The notes under the pieces are model-generated. The model was not told the DNA's origin. It saw only the letters and a program-made list of their open reading frames with translations, and did no database searches. 38,745 nt of DNA, from assembly GCA_017524905.1 (NCBI GenBank), contig JAFXUP010000102.1:1-38745 (forward strand), read 5' to 3'. Below, in pieces: positions 8,893 to 16,433 of this stretch. A program made the position numbers and the translations under genes. Source of the DNA: Acholeplasmatales bacterium. Lineage in GTDB: Bacteria; Bacillota_I; Bacilli_A; Acholeplasmatales; Anaeroplasmataceae. Within the stretch, counting starts at the first letter, position 1, and each line of letters opens with the position of its first letter.

Positions 8893-8921
8893 ATTATATA
8901 ATAGGAAGCGTAAAATCTCAA
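8893..8921 (-). promoter_or_regulatory. Promoter of glgA-glgC
   Basis: Minus strand: -35 TTGAGA, 17-bp spacer, -10 TATAAT. A 7-bp inverted repeat, CTTCCTA (8880-8886) and TAGGAAG (8902-8908), flanks the -10 box and could be an operator. Confidence 0.75.
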
Positions 8922-9021
8922 GTTTTAAAGTCTTTTTTTGACAAAAAATATTGCATTGTATTATTTTGTCTTTTTTGTTATTTAATTATTGGATTAAAAT
9001 TGAAAAAAATATATTTAAATG

Positions 9022-9050
9022 TTGTAAACTACGGCAGTTTTTGTTATAAT
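9022..9050 (+). promoter_or_regulatory. Promoter of the thioredoxin-fold protein gene
   Basis: -35 TTGTAA, 17-bp spacer, -10 TATAAT with an extended TGT before it. It is followed by a leader of about 65 nt and the ribosome binding site GAAGGGA. Confidence 0.75.
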
Positions 9051-9120
9051 GAAAAAGCGGTATTTTTAATAAATTAAAAAGCTAATTTAACATTTCTAAT
9101 AAAGAAGGGATTTAATATAT

Positions 9121-9765
9121 ATGGCGTCAAAAAATAGAAGAAATAAAGTAAAATTTAAACTACAACCTGAATTAATTGTTATAGTTGCTTGTTTAGTAAT
9201 TATGTTGGTTGCAACAATTATTATGGCAATTCCAACTAAAGCAGAAAAGACAACAACTAATTTAAACAATGCAATTTATTCATATAATCAACAAAATTCA
9301 TCTTCAGGTTCTAGTTCTAGTTCTAGTTCATCTTATCTAGCTAATGATAATGTATATGAAGAAGTTTCTCATTCATCTTTAGTTAAGAAGATTAGAACAG
9401 AAGAATATGTTTATGTTATTTATGGTCAATATACATCAAATACAACAATCGTAAGTAATTTATATTATATTCAATCTATTTGTGAAGATGAAGAAATTAA
9501 GAAGGTATATTTATACGATTCAACTTGGGTTGATGAATATGAGGATACTGATAGTGAATCATTCAATGTTGTAGCACATGCACTTGAAGAAGACTTCAAT
9601 AAGAATAAATCAGCAGATGTTGAAGAATTTGATTTACTTGTTTCTCCAGCATTATTAGTATTCCATAATGGTTCAATGGTATTTAATTCTCAAACTTATG
9701 AAGATGAATCTTATTCATGGGCAATGTTTATTCAAAAAGCATTCTATCTTTCACAAGTAAAATAA
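9121..9765 (+). CDS. Membrane-anchored thioredoxin-fold protein without CXXC
   Basis: 214 residues. A basic head (1-17) is followed by one transmembrane helix (about 18-37), a serine-rich linker (about 60-71) and a domain of about 130 residues that looks like a thioredoxin fold: YVYVIYGQYTSNTT (strand, then the place where a redox motif would be), a middle helix and strand (IKKVYLYD), and SPALLVFHNGSMV with the cis-proline-like segment. The only cysteines are C24 in the membrane helix and the one in SICEDEE, so it cannot work as a normal disulfide oxidoreductase. By its topology the domain faces outward. Function unknown; a chaperone or binding role is possible. It has its own promoter and terminator. 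Confidence 0.65.
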   Translation: MASKNRRNKVKFKLQPELIVIVACLVIMLVATIIMAIPTKAEKTTTNLNNAIYSYNQQNSSSGSSSSSSSSYLANDNVYEEVSHSSLVKKIRTEEYVYVIYGQYTSNTTIVSNLYYIQSICEDEEIKKVYLYDSTWVDEYEDTDSESFNVVAHALEEDFNKNKSADVEEFDLLVSPALLVFHNGSMVFNSQTYEDESYSWAMFIQKAFYLSQVK

Positions 9766-9783
9766 TTAATATAAAAATAATCT

Positions 9784-9809
9784 AGCTGAGATTTATGTCT
9801 CAGCTTTTG
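9784..9809 (+). terminator. Terminator before argS
   Basis: 8-bp stem AGCTGAGA/TCTCAGCT with a 6-nt loop and a short T tail. The T tail is weak, and the argS ribosome binding site lies about 12 nt further on, so partial read-through into argS is likely. Confidence 0.6.
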
Positions 9810-9831
9810 TAAATATATAAGGAGGTAAAAA

Positions 9832-11532
9832 ATGATTAATCAAATTAAACAATTAATCAAAGAAAATTTAGAAAAATATTACAAAGAAAAATATTCCTTA
9901 GATATATCTGTTGTAGTTGAAGAACCTAAAAATAGTACAATGGGTGATATTTCAGTCCCAATGTTTAGTGTTGTTAAAGCTTTAAGAAAGCCAATGCCTG
10001 AAATTGTTTTAGAGGCAAAGGAAGTTATTAAAGGATTTGATTTGCCTATTTTAGAAGTAAATCCTATTAATGCTTTTATTAATATTTTTGTTGATAAATC
10101 ATTGCTTGCATATCAAATTATTGAAAAAGCAATTTTAGAAGATAATAATTATGGTTCATCAAATATTGGAGAAGGTAAGAATGTTACATTAGATTATTCC
10201 TCTCCAAATATTGCAAAAAGCTTTTCAATTGGACACTTACGTTCAACTATGATTGGTAATTCTTTAAAGTTAATTTTAAAGAAATGTGGATATAATACAT
10301 TTTCTATTAACTATTTAGGAGATTGGGGTACACAATTTGGTAAAATGATAGTTGCGTATAAAAAATGGGGCAACTATGATGAAATTATGAAAGACCCAAT
10401 TAATAATTTAACAGCTTTATATGTTAGATTTAACCAAGAAGCAGAAAATAATCCATCATTAGATGATGAAGCAAGAGAAGCTTTCCGTCAAATGGAATTA
10501 AAGAATAAAGAATATTTAGATTTATGGAAATGGATTAGAGAAGAATCATTAAAAGAATCTAAACAAATTTATGATTTATTAGAAATTGATTTTGATTCAT
10601 ACAATGGTGAAGCATTCTATAATGATAAAATGGATGCTGTTGTTGAAGAATTAGAAAATAAAGGCTTATTAGTTGAAGATAATGGAGCTAAAATCGTTAA
10701 TTTAGGCGATGATATGCCACCTGCATTAATTAAAAGAAGTGATGGTGGATCACTTTATATCACTAGAGATTTAGCTGCAGTATTCTATCGTAAGAAAGAA
10801 TATAAATTCAATAAAATCTTATATGTTGTTGGTAATGAGCAAAAGCTTCATTTTGAGCAATTAAAGAGATTAATTACTAAGATGGGATATGATTTTGCTG
10901 ATGAAGTAAATCATGTTAATTTTGGTCTTTATTTAACAAATGGTAAGAAGGCTTCAACAAGAAAAGGTAATGTTACAAAATTAATTGATGTATTAAATAC
11001 AGCAATTAAATTAGCATATGATTTAATTGATGCTAAAAATCCTGATTTAAAGAATAAAGAAGAAATTGCTAAATATGTTGGTATTTCAGCCATTGTATTT
11101 GGTGATTTAAAGAATTTCAGAGGATTAGATGTAGAATTTAATCTAGAGCAATCAGTTAAATTTGAAGGTCAAACAGGACCTTACCTACAATATACAGGTG
11201 TAAGAATTGCCTCTATTTTAAGAGATAAGAGTTTTGATATTAAGAATTGTGATACTAGTTTATTTGAAAAGCCACATTATTTTGAATTAGCTAAGGAGGT
11301 TGCAGCGTTTAAATCAACAGTTGAACGTGCTGCAAATGAATTAGCACCTTCTGTTATTGCTAAATACCTTTTAGGATTAGCACAAAGTTTTAATAAATTC
11401 TATTCTTTAGAAAAAATTAATGCTGAGGATGAGAGAGTTAGAAATACCAATTTTGCTTTAGCGAAATCAGTTAGAATCGTTTTAAATGAGGGATTAAGAC
11501 TTTTAGGTATTCACTATCTTGAAGAAATGTAA
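9832..11532 (+). CDS. argS: Arginyl-tRNA synthetase
   Basis: Class Ia synthetase charging tRNA-Arg, 566 residues, full length. Residues 1-100 are the Arg-tRNA-synthetase N-terminal domain. The nucleotide-binding signature is SPNIAKSFSIGHLRST (124-139), in which SIGH replaces HIGH, a variant common in related Gram-positives. Further marks are YLGDWGTQFGK and, in place of KMSKS, the KASTRKGN segment. The C-terminal anticodon-binding helical bundle ends RLLGIHYLEEM. The start follows a strong AGGAGG. I see no T-box leader. Its stop TAA overlaps the next start (TAATG). Confidence 0.96.
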   Translation: MINQIKQLIKENLEKYYKEKYSLDISVVVEEPKNSTMGDISVPMFSVVKALRKPMPEIVLEAKEVIKGFDLPILEVNPINAFINIFVDKSLLAYQIIEKAILEDNNYGSSNIGEGKNVTLDYSSPNIAKSFSIGHLRSTMIGNSLKLILKKCGYNTFSINYLGDWGTQFGKMIVAYKKWGNYDEIMKDPINNLTALYVRFNQEAENNPSLDDEAREAFRQMELKNKEYLDLWKWIREESLKESKQIYDLLEIDFDSYNGEAFYNDKMDAVVEELENKGLLVEDNGAKIVNLGDDMPPALIKRSDGGSLYITRDLAAVFYRKKEYKFNKILYVVGNEQKLHFEQLKRLITKMGYDFADEVNHVNFGLYLTNGKKASTRKGNVTKLIDVLNTAIKLAYDLIDAKNPDLKNKEEIAKYVGISAIVFGDLKNFRGLDVEFNLEQSVKFEGQTGPYLQYTGVRIASILRDKSFDIKNCDTSLFEKPHYFELAKEVAAFKSTVERAANELAPSVIAKYLLGLAQSFNKFYSLEKINAEDERVRNTNFALAKSVRIVLNEGLRLLGIHYLEEM

Positions 11533-12593
11533 TGAATAAAAAATCGCTAGTTAGAAATTTAATTTTTCTTTTAGTCTTAGTAATTATTGTTTTTATTGTT
11601 TTATCTCAATTAGGGGATATTGAAAGTATTTGGGAAACAATTCAAAAATGTAATTACAATTATTTATTAGTTGGTGTGGCTTTATTAATTGGATATTGTT
11701 TTTTATTCCAATTATCAATGACTATTTTGGTAAAAAGAAAGCATAAATGGTTTAGTGCCAATGATGCAATGTATATTGCTGGTTCTGAGTTTTTCTTTAA
11801 TGGTATAACACCTTTTTCTACAGGAGGACAACCATTCCAGGTTTATTCTTTTAAAAGAAAAGGTATAAGATTATCAGATTCAACATCTATATTACTTTAT
11901 AATTTCTTATGTTATCAAATAGCTTTAAATATAGTACTAATTTTGTCAATTTCTATATATTTTAATCAAATAATGAATGAGCTTCCTAATCAATTATGGT
12001 TAATTATATTAGGCTTTTTAATTAACTTTATTACTATGCTTGTTATTTTAGTTTTAGGAAGATCTAAAAAAGCTGCTGCTTTGATGATGAGATTTTTAAA
12101 ATTCTTATGTAAATTCAAGATTTTTAGAAAAATATTAGGTAAAAGAATTAATAGAATTCGTCATTCAGTTGAAAATATGCAAAATGTATTTAAAGAAGAA
12201 TCTAAACATATCAAAACAACAATTTGTTCAATATGTTTAAAGGTTTTAGCTTTTGGAATGTATTATTCTATTCCATTTATTATCTATCAATCTATTGGTG
12301 TTAAAATTGGAGCTGAAAGTTTCTTCTATATGCTTGCAATGAGTGCGTTTGCTTGTGCAATAGCAGTATGGGTTCCTACTCCAGGTGCAACAGGTGGTAT
12401 CGAGGTTGCATTTAGTGTTTTATTTGCCCAAATTGCGGTTATTAAGCAATCAGGTAATTCTGAAATTTTGGCTACATCTGCGATGCTTTTATGGAGATTT
12501 ATTACCTATTATTTATTGATGATATATGGATTTATTTCATATTTTTTATTCGAAAGCAGGTTAAAGAATCATGAGAGTAGGTATATTTTCTGA
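11532..12593 (+). CDS. Flippase-like membrane protein (LPG synthase TM domain, UPF0104)
   Basis: 353 residues, about eight predicted membrane helices. It has the hallmarks of the PF03706 family (the membrane domain of MprF, and AglD-like proteins): FFFNGITPFSTGGQPFQVY near residue 100 and WVPTPGATGGIEVAFSVLF near residue 275. Members are thought to move or modify lipid-linked substrates. There is no C-terminal aminoacyl transferase domain, so it is not a complete MprF. It overlaps argS by 1 nt and the glycosyltransferase gene by 23 nt, which argues for joint work with that enzyme on a membrane glycolipid or lipid-linked glycan (inference). Confidence 0.85.
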   Translation: MNKKSLVRNLIFLLVLVIIVFIVLSQLGDIESIWETIQKCNYNYLLVGVALLIGYCFLFQLSMTILVKRKHKWFSANDAMYIAGSEFFFNGITPFSTGGQPFQVYSFKRKGIRLSDSTSILLYNFLCYQIALNIVLILSISIYFNQIMNELPNQLWLIILGFLINFITMLVILVLGRSKKAAALMMRFLKFLCKFKIFRKILGKRINRIRHSVENMQNVFKEESKHIKTTICSICLKVLAFGMYYSIPFIIYQSIGVKIGAESFFYMLAMSAFACAIAVWVPTPGATGGIEVAFSVLFAQIAVIKQSGNSEILATSAMLLWRFITYYLLMIYGFISYFLFESRLKNHESRYIF

Positions 12594-13767
12594 TCAATAT
12601 TATCCAATTATAAGTGGAGTTGTAACCTCAATTAAAATGCTTAAGGAAGGCTTAGAAAGCCTTGGACATGAGGTTTTTGTCTTTACAAGTTTTGATGAAA
12701 CAAAGGCAATTGAGCTTTTACCTGAAAATGTTATTAATATTCCAGGTAGAGATTATCCTTTTAAAAATTTAAAGGATTATCGCTATACTTTTACACATAA
12801 AAGATTTGTTAAAATTGTAAAAAAATATAATTTGGATATCATACATCTACAAACTGAATTTAATATAGCTAAATTAGCTAATGTTGTTCATAAAAAATTA
12901 AATATTCCTGTTGTACATACAATGCATACTTTATGGAGTGATTATTTTAAATATTTATCACCATTTTTTGATAAGCATGCTCATAAAACTATGGAATCAT
13001 TATTAAGAGTTTTATTCATGAAGTCTTGTGCTAAAATGAGTGAAATTCAAATTGTTCCAACAAAAAAGGTTTATGAACAAAGAAAAACTTATGCATTAGG
13101 AAAAGAAATAAGAATTGTACCTACTGGTATTGAATTAGATAGATTTTATCCTTCAAGCTTAGATGAAAATAAAATAGAAGAGATTAGAAATAAATTAAAA
13201 ATTGATAAGGATAAATTTGTTTTCTTATATATTGGTAGAACATCTGAAGAAAAAAATATTCCTACATTACTTAAAGCTTTTGCTAAAGCAAATCTTAAAG
13301 ATGCTTTATTCTTATTAGTTGGTGGTGGACCTGAATTAGATGATTTAAAGGCACTTGCAGCTAATTTAAAAATAGAGGATAAGGTTATTTTTACAGGCTT
13401 AGTTGAATGGGTTTCAATTCCTTATTATTATCAATTAGGCGATGTATTTTTAAATGCTAGCCAATCTGAAACTCAAGGCTTAACTTATATTGAAGCTTTA
13501 GCTTCAGGGTTGCCTTTGCTTGTTCAAAAGGATGAATGTATCGAAGATGTCGTTGTTGATTATTATAATGGCTTATATTTTGATGGTGAAGAAGAATTAG
13601 TCATAAAAATGAGAGAAATTGTTAAGGCACCTGATACATTAAAAACTATTAAGGCAAACACTTTAAAATCAGTAGAAAATTATTCAAAAGAACAATTCAC
13701 AAAAAATGTTTTAAACATTTACAATGAAGCAATTGAAATGTATAATAATAAAGTGAAAAAAGGATAA
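12571..13767 (+). CDS. GT4 glycosyltransferase, probably lipid-directed
   Basis: 398 residues, GT-B fold. The N terminus RVGIFSDQYYPIISGVVTSI and the HTMHTLW and FDKHAHKTMESLLRVL segments match diacylglycerol glucosyltransferases of Acholeplasma and related Gram-positives. The C-terminal donor domain has YIGRTSEEKNIPTLLKAF and the E-x7-E motif within SQSETQGLTYIEALASGLP. The likely reaction is transfer of a sugar to diacylglycerol or another lipid acceptor at the membrane; sugar and acceptor are not certain. Its start lies inside the flippase gene, and its stop lies inside the following terminator hairpin. Confidence 0.82.
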   Translation: MRVGIFSDQYYPIISGVVTSIKMLKEGLESLGHEVFVFTSFDETKAIELLPENVINIPGRDYPFKNLKDYRYTFTHKRFVKIVKKYNLDIIHLQTEFNIAKLANVVHKKLNIPVVHTMHTLWSDYFKYLSPFFDKHAHKTMESLLRVLFMKSCAKMSEIQIVPTKKVYEQRKTYALGKEIRIVPTGIELDRFYPSSLDENKIEEIRNKLKIDKDKFVFLYIGRTSEEKNIPTLLKAFAKANLKDALFLLVGGGPELDDLKALAANLKIEDKVIFTGLVEWVSIPYYYQLGDVFLNASQSETQGLTYIEALASGLPLLVQKDECIEDVVVDYYNGLYFDGEEELVIKMREIVKAPDTLKTIKANTLKSVENYSKEQFTKNVLNIYNEAIEMYNNKVKKG

Positions 13768-13782
13768 TATAATTATCCTTTT
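13758..13782 (+). terminator. Terminator of the argS operon
   Basis: 11-bp stem AAAAGGATAAT/ATTATCCTTTT with a 3-nt loop. The glycosyltransferase stop codon is inside the stem. tRNA-Leu begins 5 nt later, so the U tail is short. Confidence 0.65.
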
Positions 13783-13786
13783 AAAT

Positions 13787-13872
13787 GCCCGGGTGGCGTA
13801 ATGGCAGCCGCGGTGGACTCAAAATCCACTGGTAGTGATACCGTGAGGGTTCGACCCCCTTCCCGGGCACCA
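13787..13872 (+). tRNA. tRNA-Leu (anticodon CAA)
   Basis: Class II tRNA, 86 nt including encoded CCA. Acceptor GCCCGGG pairs perfectly with CCCGGGC. The anticodon stem GTGGA/TCCAC holds loop CTCAAAA (anticodon CAA, reads UUG). There is a long variable arm, and the T loop is the normal TTCGACC. The discriminator base is A, as expected for leucine. Confidence 0.95.
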
Positions 13873-13886
13873 GATATGAATTTATT

Positions 13887-13913
13887 AGTTTGGTATTTCA
13901 TCAAACTTTTTTC
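13887..13913 (+). terminator. Terminator of tRNA-Leu
   Basis: 7-bp stem AGTTTGG/TCAAACT (one wobble) with a 7-nt loop, then a T run. Confidence 0.65.
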
Positions 13914-13923
13914 TTTTTTATAA

Positions 13924-13963
13924 AAATCATTTAATTGTTTTTAAATGATTTAGAGTATATAAT
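13924..13963 (+). promoter_or_regulatory. Promoter and palindromic operator of mgtC, leaderless layout
   Basis: -35 TTGTTT (13935-13940), 17-bp spacer, -10 TATAAT (13958-13963). The -10 box ends only 6 nt before the ATG, so the transcript should start at or next to the start codon. The -35 hexamer is exactly the loop of a perfect 11-bp inverted repeat, AAATCATTTAA (13924-13934) and TTAAATGATTT (13941-13951). Confidence 0.7.
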
Positions 13964-13969
13964 ATAAAT

Positions 13970-14716
13970 ATGAAAACATTAGATCAAGTATTAATTGAAA
14001 AAATAGCTAATTGGTATATAGGAGAATGGCCAATTGGGAATTTTGTTTTATGCGTAATTGCATTAATTCTTTCAGCTATTTTATGCGGTACTATTGGTTA
14101 TGAACGTGAAAGGAGAGGAATGGCTGCAGGACTTAGAACCCATCTTTTAGTTGGCTTCGGTTCTTGCATAATAATGATAATCTCTATATATGGTTTTCCA
14201 ACTATTTATGTAGATGGTGTTCAATTATCAAGAGATATAGCTAGACTTGCTGCCCAGGTTATTACTGGTGTCGGTTTCTTAGGCGCGGGTGCTATCATTC
14301 ATAAAAATGATGGTATTAGGGGATTGACTACAGCGGCAACAATATGGATTTCAATGGCTATAGGCTTAGCTTGTGGTTCAATGAATTTCATTCTAGCAAC
14401 TGGTGGTACAATTATAATAATTTTAATTCTTACTGTATTTAAAAATGTAGAATTAAAAATCACAAGGAATTCTCCAATGATTTCTATTCATTCTGAAAAG
14501 GATAAGCCTATTGTTTCAAAATTATTAGAAATTTCAAAAAATTTAAACTGTGAAATTAATGATATTAGATATGAATTAACAAATCAAGATTTAATGGAAA
14601 TAACATTCCATGTTCTTACTAAAAATCAATTTTTTGATGTTGGAAATTATATTTCAGAAATTAAAAAAATAGATGGAATTAAAGAAGTAATCTTATTAAA
14701 TTCTCACAGAATATAA
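13970..14716 (+). CDS. MgtC/SapB family membrane protein (first copy)
   Basis: 248 residues. The N-terminal part (about 20-150) has four to five membrane helices and the family signature IGYERERRGMAAGLRTHLLV plus RLAAQVITGVGFLGAGAI and GIRGLTTAATIW. The C-terminal 85 residues are a soluble ACT-like domain. MgtC proteins are linked to growth at low magnesium and to inhibition of the F-type ATP synthase in enteric bacteria; the role in Gram-positives is less clear. There is no ribosome binding site, and the promoter sits directly before the ATG, with no better internal start. A second member lies at 24552. Confidence 0.88.
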   Translation: MKTLDQVLIEKIANWYIGEWPIGNFVLCVIALILSAILCGTIGYERERRGMAAGLRTHLLVGFGSCIIMIISIYGFPTIYVDGVQLSRDIARLAAQVITGVGFLGAGAIIHKNDGIRGLTTAATIWISMAIGLACGSMNFILATGGTIIIILILTVFKNVELKITRNSPMISIHSEKDKPIVSKLLEISKNLNCEINDIRYELTNQDLMEITFHVLTKNQFFDVGNYISEIKKIDGIKEVILLNSHRI

Positions 14717-14731
14717 CGATCTAAATCATAG

Positions 14732-14758
14732 AAAAAAGTCTGGATTCCAGACTTTTTT
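14732..14758. terminator. Bidirectional terminator between mgtC and the GGDEF gene
   Basis: 12-bp stem AAAAAAGTCTGG/CCAGACTTTTTT with a 3-nt loop. It serves both convergent genes. Confidence 0.88.
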
Positions 14759-16269
14759 TATATTTTATGGATTTCTTTTAGCATTCTTTTATTTTTATAC
14801 ATTTTTTCATCAGCTCTATTAAATACATCACAAACACATTTATCAGTTTCTTTATTATAATCTGAATAGCCCCAAGCTAAAACTAAATCATCTATTTCAG
14901 TGCTATTTTGATTGTTTTCAACAATTTTTAAAGCTAAGAAATCACGCTTATAAAAATCTGTACCTTCTAAGATGACAGCAAATTCATCGCCACCAACACG
15001 GTAAACATTACTGTTTTTGAAAGAAGAAACTAAAAGATCTTTTGCTTTTATAATGATTTTATCACCAACATCATGGCCTAATGTATCATTAATAAGCTTT
15101 AAATTATTTATATCACAAATTAAAACAGCAAATTCAATATTTTTACCCTTAGAAATTAATTTATCAAGTTCTTTTTGAGTTTCATTATAGCAATATTTGT
15201 TTTTTGCACCTGTTAGTGCATCTGTTCTTGCTATTTTCTTTTCGAATTCAAATCTCTTTAAATCCTCTTCCTCTTTTTTCTTTTGCTTATCAATGTTACT
15301 TACAGCAATAATAATATGAGATTTATCATTTATTAAATTAATTGCAGTTAATTGAACATAAGTTGGAACATTATCAATTAATTGTTGATATGTTAAAGAA
15401 TAACTCTTACCATTTTTTATTTCATTTAATAAGAAATCTTTATCTAATGATTCTAAGAATTTTTCTTGATCATCTTTAATTAAATATTTAAGAGCTTGTT
15501 TTTTACATTCTTCAAAGAAGTCATCACCCTTTTCAGCGTATTCAAGTTGCTGTTTAATTGAATCTATATTGTATTGTATGTATGAATTGTCATCAGTGTT
15601 AATATAATAAACTGTAAAAAAGTTAGTAACTAATGATAATGCTATATTAAAATAAGTGTTATTTTCTTTTAATTGCCGCTTATATTCTAATTCTAAACGC
15701 TTTTGGTCATCAACATCACTTAAACCTACTAATAAGAAATTTGGATCATCTTCGATTCTAAAAGCCTTTAATTCAATAAAATGTGGTTTATCATTAATGA
15801 CTAAACGATGAATATTAGTTACAGTTTTATTTCCTTCAGTGTTTTTTACAATGAAATCTTTATCAAGTATTTTTATAACCTTTTCTTGATCTTTATAATA
15901 AATATGTTTTAAAGCATTTGCCTTAGATTCTTCAAAAAAGTTATTTCCAGCTTCGCTTATATTTAAACTATTATATTGCTTATCTGTACTAAAGCTAACA
16001 TAAGAATTATCTAATATATTTACATAATATATTGCAAAGTAATTTTTAGCTAATGTTTTTGATATATTATAAAGAATTTCTCTTTGATAATTATTTTTAT
16101 CTTCTTTATCTCTTTTATTTAGTTCTAACCCACTTTGCTTTAAAACTTTAAGTATTTTTTCAAGTGAATCAAAAAAACTAGGATTATTAATTTCTTTTAA
16201 TAATTCTTGATTGTTTTCCTTTATTGCGCATTTTTTTAAATGTTCGAATAAAAACATCGCGTCTCCCAT
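14758..16269 (-). CDS. GGDEF diguanylate cyclase with duplicated sensor module
   Basis: 503 residues, no membrane helix. An N-terminal helical part of about 60 residues is followed by two related modules at 60-190 and 203-330, offset by 140 residues (YYVNILDNSY and YYINTDDNSY; FFEESKANALKH and FFEECKKQALKY). They look like PAS-type sensors. A coiled linker leads to the GGDEF domain (about 345-500) with DALTGAKNK, DINNLKLINDTLGHDVGD and an intact GGDEF at 426-430, so c-di-GMP synthesis is likely. No RxxD inhibitory site precedes GGDEF (the segment is SSFKNSNVYR). ATG follows AGGGAGG. An extended -10 TGTTATAAT lies upstream. Confidence 0.88.
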   Translation of the reverse strand: MGDAMFLFEHLKKCAIKENNQELLKEINNPSFFDSLEKILKVLKQSGLELNKRDKEDKNNYQREILYNISKTLAKNYFAIYYVNILDNSYVSFSTDKQYNSLNISEAGNNFFEESKANALKHIYYKDQEKVIKILDKDFIVKNTEGNKTVTNIHRLVINDKPHFIELKAFRIEDDPNFLLVGLSDVDDQKRLELEYKRQLKENNTYFNIALSLVTNFFTVYYINTDDNSYIQYNIDSIKQQLEYAEKGDDFFEECKKQALKYLIKDDQEKFLESLDKDFLLNEIKNGKSYSLTYQQLIDNVPTYVQLTAINLINDKSHIIIAVSNIDKQKKKEEEDLKRFEFEKKIARTDALTGAKNKYCYNETQKELDKLISKGKNIEFAVLICDINNLKLINDTLGHDVGDKIIIKAKDLLVSSFKNSNVYRVGGDEFAVILEGTDFYKRDFLALKIVENNQNSTEIDDLVLAWGYSDYNKETDKCVCDVFNRADEKMYKNKRMLKEIHKI

Positions 16270-16313
16270 AACTATAAACCTCCCTATTAGAATTTATAAT
16301 TACATATATCTCT

Positions 16314-16322
16314 ATTATAACA
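16314..16322 (-). promoter_or_regulatory. Extended -10 promoter of the GGDEF gene
   Basis: Minus-strand TGTTATAAT about 45 nt before the start. No clear -35 box, as is common with extended -10 promoters. Confidence 0.5.
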
Positions 16323-16397
16323 TAAAATATTTAAAATAAAACTTATTATATAAAATAAATTTAAGCAATAAATATATTAAAAAAAGTGATTTTATTG

Positions 16398-16403
16398 TAT
16401 AAT
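16398..16403 (+). promoter_or_regulatory. -10 box of the GH3 gene
   Basis: TATAAT 30 nt before the ATG, with no good -35 box. The ribosome binding site is a weak GGGG about 10 nt before the start. Confidence 0.45.
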
Positions 16404-16433
16404 ACTAATAGAATTAAACGGGGTTAATATAAT

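Noticed and set aside
8938..8964. Promoter with consensus TTGACA upstream of the thioredoxin-fold gene
   Set aside because: The nearest -10-like box is only 15 bp away. The promoter at 9022-9050 with a 17-bp spacer is much better.
8940..8976. Terminator-like hairpin GACAAAA/TTTTGTC followed by T on the plus strand
   Set aside because: No plus-strand gene precedes it; probably an AT-rich chance hairpin in a divergent promoter region.
9766..9831. T-box leader for argS
   Set aside because: The gap is only about 66 nt and contains none of the conserved T-box sequence.
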